A stretch of 64,000 nt of DNA from Anabaena sp. WA102 (lineage in GTDB: Bacteria; Cyanobacteriota; Cyanobacteriia; Cyanobacteriales; Nostocaceae). The position numbers were made by a program, and so were the translations under genes. Where the stretch lies: contig NZ_CP011456.1 of assembly GCF_001277295.1 (NCBI RefSeq), positions 4,468,001 to 4,532,000 on the forward strand, given 5' to 3'. Shown piece by piece: positions 61,745-64,000 of the stretch; the first letter of the stretch is position 1; the number at the start of each line of letters is the position of its first letter. Below the pieces are notes generated by a model that was given only the letters and a program-made list of their open reading frames with translations, ran no database searches and had not been told where the DNA came from.

Positions 61745-62497
61745 TTAATTAACGCACCCTACAGATACTATTTCATTTTTTCGCGCTAAGAGTAAGATTG
61801 ATACACCAAAGGGGATAGATAAACGTCCTATCAAATAACGCTCAATTCCAAACAGGAAGGTTAAGATTTGATTAATTAACTTCGGTGGTATATTTTGTTC
61901 ATTACCTCCTTTATTAAATAGTTTTTGTAATAGGAGAGCAACTGCAATTACAGGAAATAATACAGAATTAAAATAACTGGCGAAATTTATATTATAGTCA
62001 GCACTACCAACAATTTGCCGCAAGTTATTGAGTAAATATCTCCGTTGATGATGAAGAAGCTCATCATGTTTAGACCAAAGCCAAGGATAAGCAGGAACAG
62101 TAATTAACAACCATCCAGACGGCTTCAGTTTTGCAGACAAAGCTTGCAAAGATGCAGTATCTTCTTCCAGATGTTCCAAGACATCTAATAATACTATGAG
62201 GTCGAACTTTTGTTCAGGAAATGGAATATTATTTGGTAAAAAACCGGGCTGAATTTCTCCTATTTTCAGGTCATTAGCAAAATTTTGTGCTGTTTCATCT
62301 AACTCCATACCATAGACTTTTCCATGATGACTAAGCATAGCTAAGTTACCTCCAGTTCCACAACCCGCTTCAAATATTTCTGCATTTGCGGGTAAATTCA
62401 ACTTTTTAATAACTTGCTCAATGATTGATCGTCGGGCCACAAACCACCAATGTTTGTCTTCGACTTCCATCATTTCCTGATACATTTGAGATTCCAT
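61745..62497 (-). CDS. Class I SAM-dependent methyltransferase
   Basis: A 250-residue methyltransferase with motif I FEAGCGTGGNLAML, the YGMELDETAQNFAN acidic loop and FDLIVLLDVLEHLEED. An early HWWFVARRSIIEQVI opening is common in polysaccharide-region methyltransferases. A C-terminal hydrophobic pair of segments may attach it to the membrane. It lies 56 bases upstream of the GT-C-like gene. Confidence 0.82.
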   Translation of the reverse strand: MESQMYQEMMEVEDKHWWFVARRSIIEQVIKKLNLPANAEIFEAGCGTGGNLAMLSHHGKVYGMELDETAQNFANDLKIGEIQPGFLPNNIPFPEQKFDLIVLLDVLEHLEEDTASLQALSAKLKPSGWLLITVPAYPWLWSKHDELLHHQRRYLLNNLRQIVGSADYNINFASYFNSVLFPVIAVALLLQKLFNKGGNEQNIPPKLINQILTFLFGIERYLIGRLSIPFGVSILLLARKNEIVSVGCVN

Positions 62498-62559
62498 TGC
62501 TATTGATACCTCATTGAGATTAACGATTTGATGATTTTGATATCAGTTCATTAAGATGC

Positions 62560-63048
62560 TTAATTCTCTGTTTGGTCTAAAGATGCGTCTAATTCTGGAA
62601 GAGCAGATAAATCAAGTTCTGTTTGTTGATCATTGTCACTTTTAAAGACAAAGCGATCGCTCATAATATAATTGATAGTCGCACCGAATAAACCTCCAAC
62701 CAGTGTATTGATTTTATGATCAATACTCAAATAGTCTAACACGGGAAATAGAAAAAAAATTCGCGCAACTACTGCACTTCCTGCCGCTAAATGAAACAGG
62801 GGAAGTTGCTTAAATAAAACTTCTTTAATCTTCCACTCCCCCTCTGTCCATATCCAAATACGATAAATGAAAAAACTCAATAACACAGAGAGTTCAATTG
62901 ATATAGCATTGGCTATATTGTGTAGTACAGGAGTATCCCATCCCCACCAGTCAATCAGCAAAAAAATTAAAAATAAGTTAAAGCAGGTTGTGATACCTCC
63001 ACCGATCAGAAATTTAAAAATTTTCTCTAAAAATATGTTTCCTTCCAT
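62560..63048 (-). CDS. GtrA-family flippase-like protein
   Basis: About 162 residues from the ATG at 63048 (MEGNIFLEKIFKFLIGGGIT); a start at 63099 is also open. Four membrane segments and the GtrA pattern (FLIGGGITTCFNLFLIFLLI, SFFIYRIWIW, SDRFVFK). GtrA proteins flip or transfer undecaprenyl-linked glucose with a GtrB partner, the end of which lies at 63639. Confidence 0.85.
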   Translation of the reverse strand: MEGNIFLEKIFKFLIGGGITTCFNLFLIFLLIDWWGWDTPVLHNIANAISIELSVLLSFFIYRIWIWTEGEWKIKEVLFKQLPLFHLAAGSAVVARIFFLFPVLDYLSIDHKINTLVGGLFGATINYIMSDRFVFKSDNDQQTELDLSALPELDASLDQTEN

Positions 63049-63174
63049 TGATTCCTCAACAATTCGTAATTGGGTAATCAGCATCCATAAGCATACCACT
63101 TTTCAGGTGAAAACTAAAATAAAGGTGATAACAGCTTCCAGAACAATACTTGTCGGTTAAGCGCAACCAATTTC

Positions 63175-63585
63175 CTAAAGCTTTTGTGAAACCTGAATTT
63201 GATTCACAATTTCTGAAAGCGGCCAGTATCCCCAAGATTCTGTAATCTTCTGATTTTCAACCTTGAATATTTCCAACGCTTCAAATTTTATCTTTGCTCC
63301 ACTGGAAGGTATACCAAGAAATTCGCCCAGGTGCGTAGCTGTAAAGCAACCTCGAAACACCACTTTGTCATTTTCTTCAATTAGATCATCAATAATTACT
63401 TTAATATCTGGAAAGCTTTTATGAGTCAGCTTCAAAATCTCAATCGCATCCTCTACGCTTCGCACTTGAGGTAGCCCATGATCTATATAATTTGGAACAA
63501 TATACTTGTATGCAGCTTCGTAATCTTGAGTGTTATAGATTTCAAAAAAGCGTTTCACAACTTCTTTATTAGTCAGATTATTCAT
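63175..63585 (-). CDS. SnoaL/NTF2-like protein
   Basis: A 136-residue NTF2-like cone fold (EVVKRFFEIYNTQDYEAAYK, then DIKVIIDDLIEENDKVVFRG and SWGYWPLSEIVNQI), of the SnoaL/ester-cyclase type. It lies between GtrA and GtrB-type genes. No partner is known. Confidence 0.8.
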   Translation of the reverse strand: MNNLTNKEVVKRFFEIYNTQDYEAAYKYIVPNYIDHGLPQVRSVEDAIEILKLTHKSFPDIKVIIDDLIEENDKVVFRGCFTATHLGEFLGIPSSGAKIKFEALEIFKVENQKITESWGYWPLSEIVNQIQVSQKL

Positions 63586-63638
63586 AAAACTCTGTTTTAA
63601 GATTAACAGGAAAATCTTACATGAATAGTGCTACATTG

Positions 63639-63998
63639 TCAACTTTTTTGATTGCATTCCAGATCCAGGGGATTATGGGAAAAACCGTGATATTCTTGCA
63701 CCAAATATAGTGGACGTTGCTTGGCTTCTTCATAAACTCGTCCTAAATATTCTCCAATTATCCCTAATCCTATCAACTGTATGCCACCGAGAAAGAGGAC
63801 AACGACCATTAAGGAATTATAGCCTGGTACTGTAATTCCTTTAATCATGGTTAAAATAATCAAAAAGGCGGCATACAAGAATGCCAAAAATGAGAGAACG
63901 AACCCCAAATAAGTCCAAATTTTTAGGGGAATAAGGCTAAAAGAGGTAATTCCATCAAGGGCAAAATTCCAAAGTTTCCAATAATTCCACTTGCTCTC
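63639..63998 (-). CDS. GtrB-type glycosyltransferase, C-terminal end (partial)
   Basis: The frame runs off the right edge of the window. The visible part has two membrane segments (LSFLAFLYAAFLIILTMIKG, and VVVLFLGGIQLIGLGIIGEY) and the LGRVYEEAKQRPLYLV tail of GtrB/polyprenyl-phosphate glycosyltransferases. The catalytic GT2 domain is outside the window. It pairs logically with GtrA at 62560. Confidence 0.85.
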   Translation of the reverse strand, partial: ESKWNYWKLWNFALDGITSFSLIPLKIWTYLGFVLSFLAFLYAAFLIILTMIKGITVPGYNSLMVVVLFLGGIQLIGLGIIGEYLGRVYEEAKQRPLYLVQEYHGFSHNPLDLECNQKS

Positions 63999-64000
63999 TC

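Overview
The window looks like chromosome of a filamentous, heterocyst-type cyanobacterium (Nostocales, Anabaena/Dolichospermum-like). The evidence is low GC content, many GCGATCGC (HIP1) octamers, dispersed cyanobacterial palindromic repeats, a glnA-gifA pair with NtcA-type sites, and cyanobacterial versions of rpoZ, trmFO and a Ski2-like helicase. No tRNA, rRNA or CRISPR array was recognised.

Layout. 1-3240: end of glnA, convergent gifA (glutamine synthetase inactivating factor IF7), a zinc alcohol dehydrogenase and a PIN/HTH toxin-antitoxin pair. 3790-6237: a WD40 Ser/Thr kinase and a small ABM-like protein. 6380-16251: a compact defence island with a DUF1828 gene pair, a truncated PIN/HTH pair, an ABC-ATPase plus TOPRIM-like pair resembling PARIS, a HEPN/Abi-C protein and DarTG. 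An IS1634-type element has cut darT into two parts; removing it and one copy of its 6-bp duplication restores the frame. 16370-27278: mostly housekeeping genes (leuS with an unusual DUF2934-like tandem insertion, CYP110-like P450, HAD phosphatase, rpoZ, lipase, HlyD adaptor, Uma2 nuclease).

27602-36690: two secreted proteins, then a STAND ATPase gene broken by an antisense group II intron and by an IS4-type element (both junctions can be rejoined), its TPR partner, and a PIN-like two-gene module lying between two copies of the 5' end of a truncated helicase gene. 36768-46836: the Ski2-like helicase followed by an accessory stretch of toxin-antitoxin genes (VapC, HicBA, RelE/ParE, DUF2281, DUF433), a membrane PLD-like two-gene cassette, remnants of proC and vapC, and a MITE-truncated HNH gene.

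46854-55539: trmFO, a cold-shock/DUF1294 protein, an M16 protease pair, a peptidoglycan-binding protein, a holin-like protein, a CobE-like protein, thiS and a DMT transporter. 55541-64000: a surface-glycan-type region (GT4, acyltransferase, EamA transporter, GT-C-like membrane protein, methyltransferase, GtrA, and the end of a GtrB-type transferase running off the window).

The most interesting parts are the IS-split darT with its integrase-like DarG tail, the doubly interrupted STAND-TPR operon, the Cys-rich PIN module inside duplicated helicase ends, the PARIS-like pair, and the DUF2934-like insertion in LeuRS. All functional names come from motif reading only; no database search was possible.
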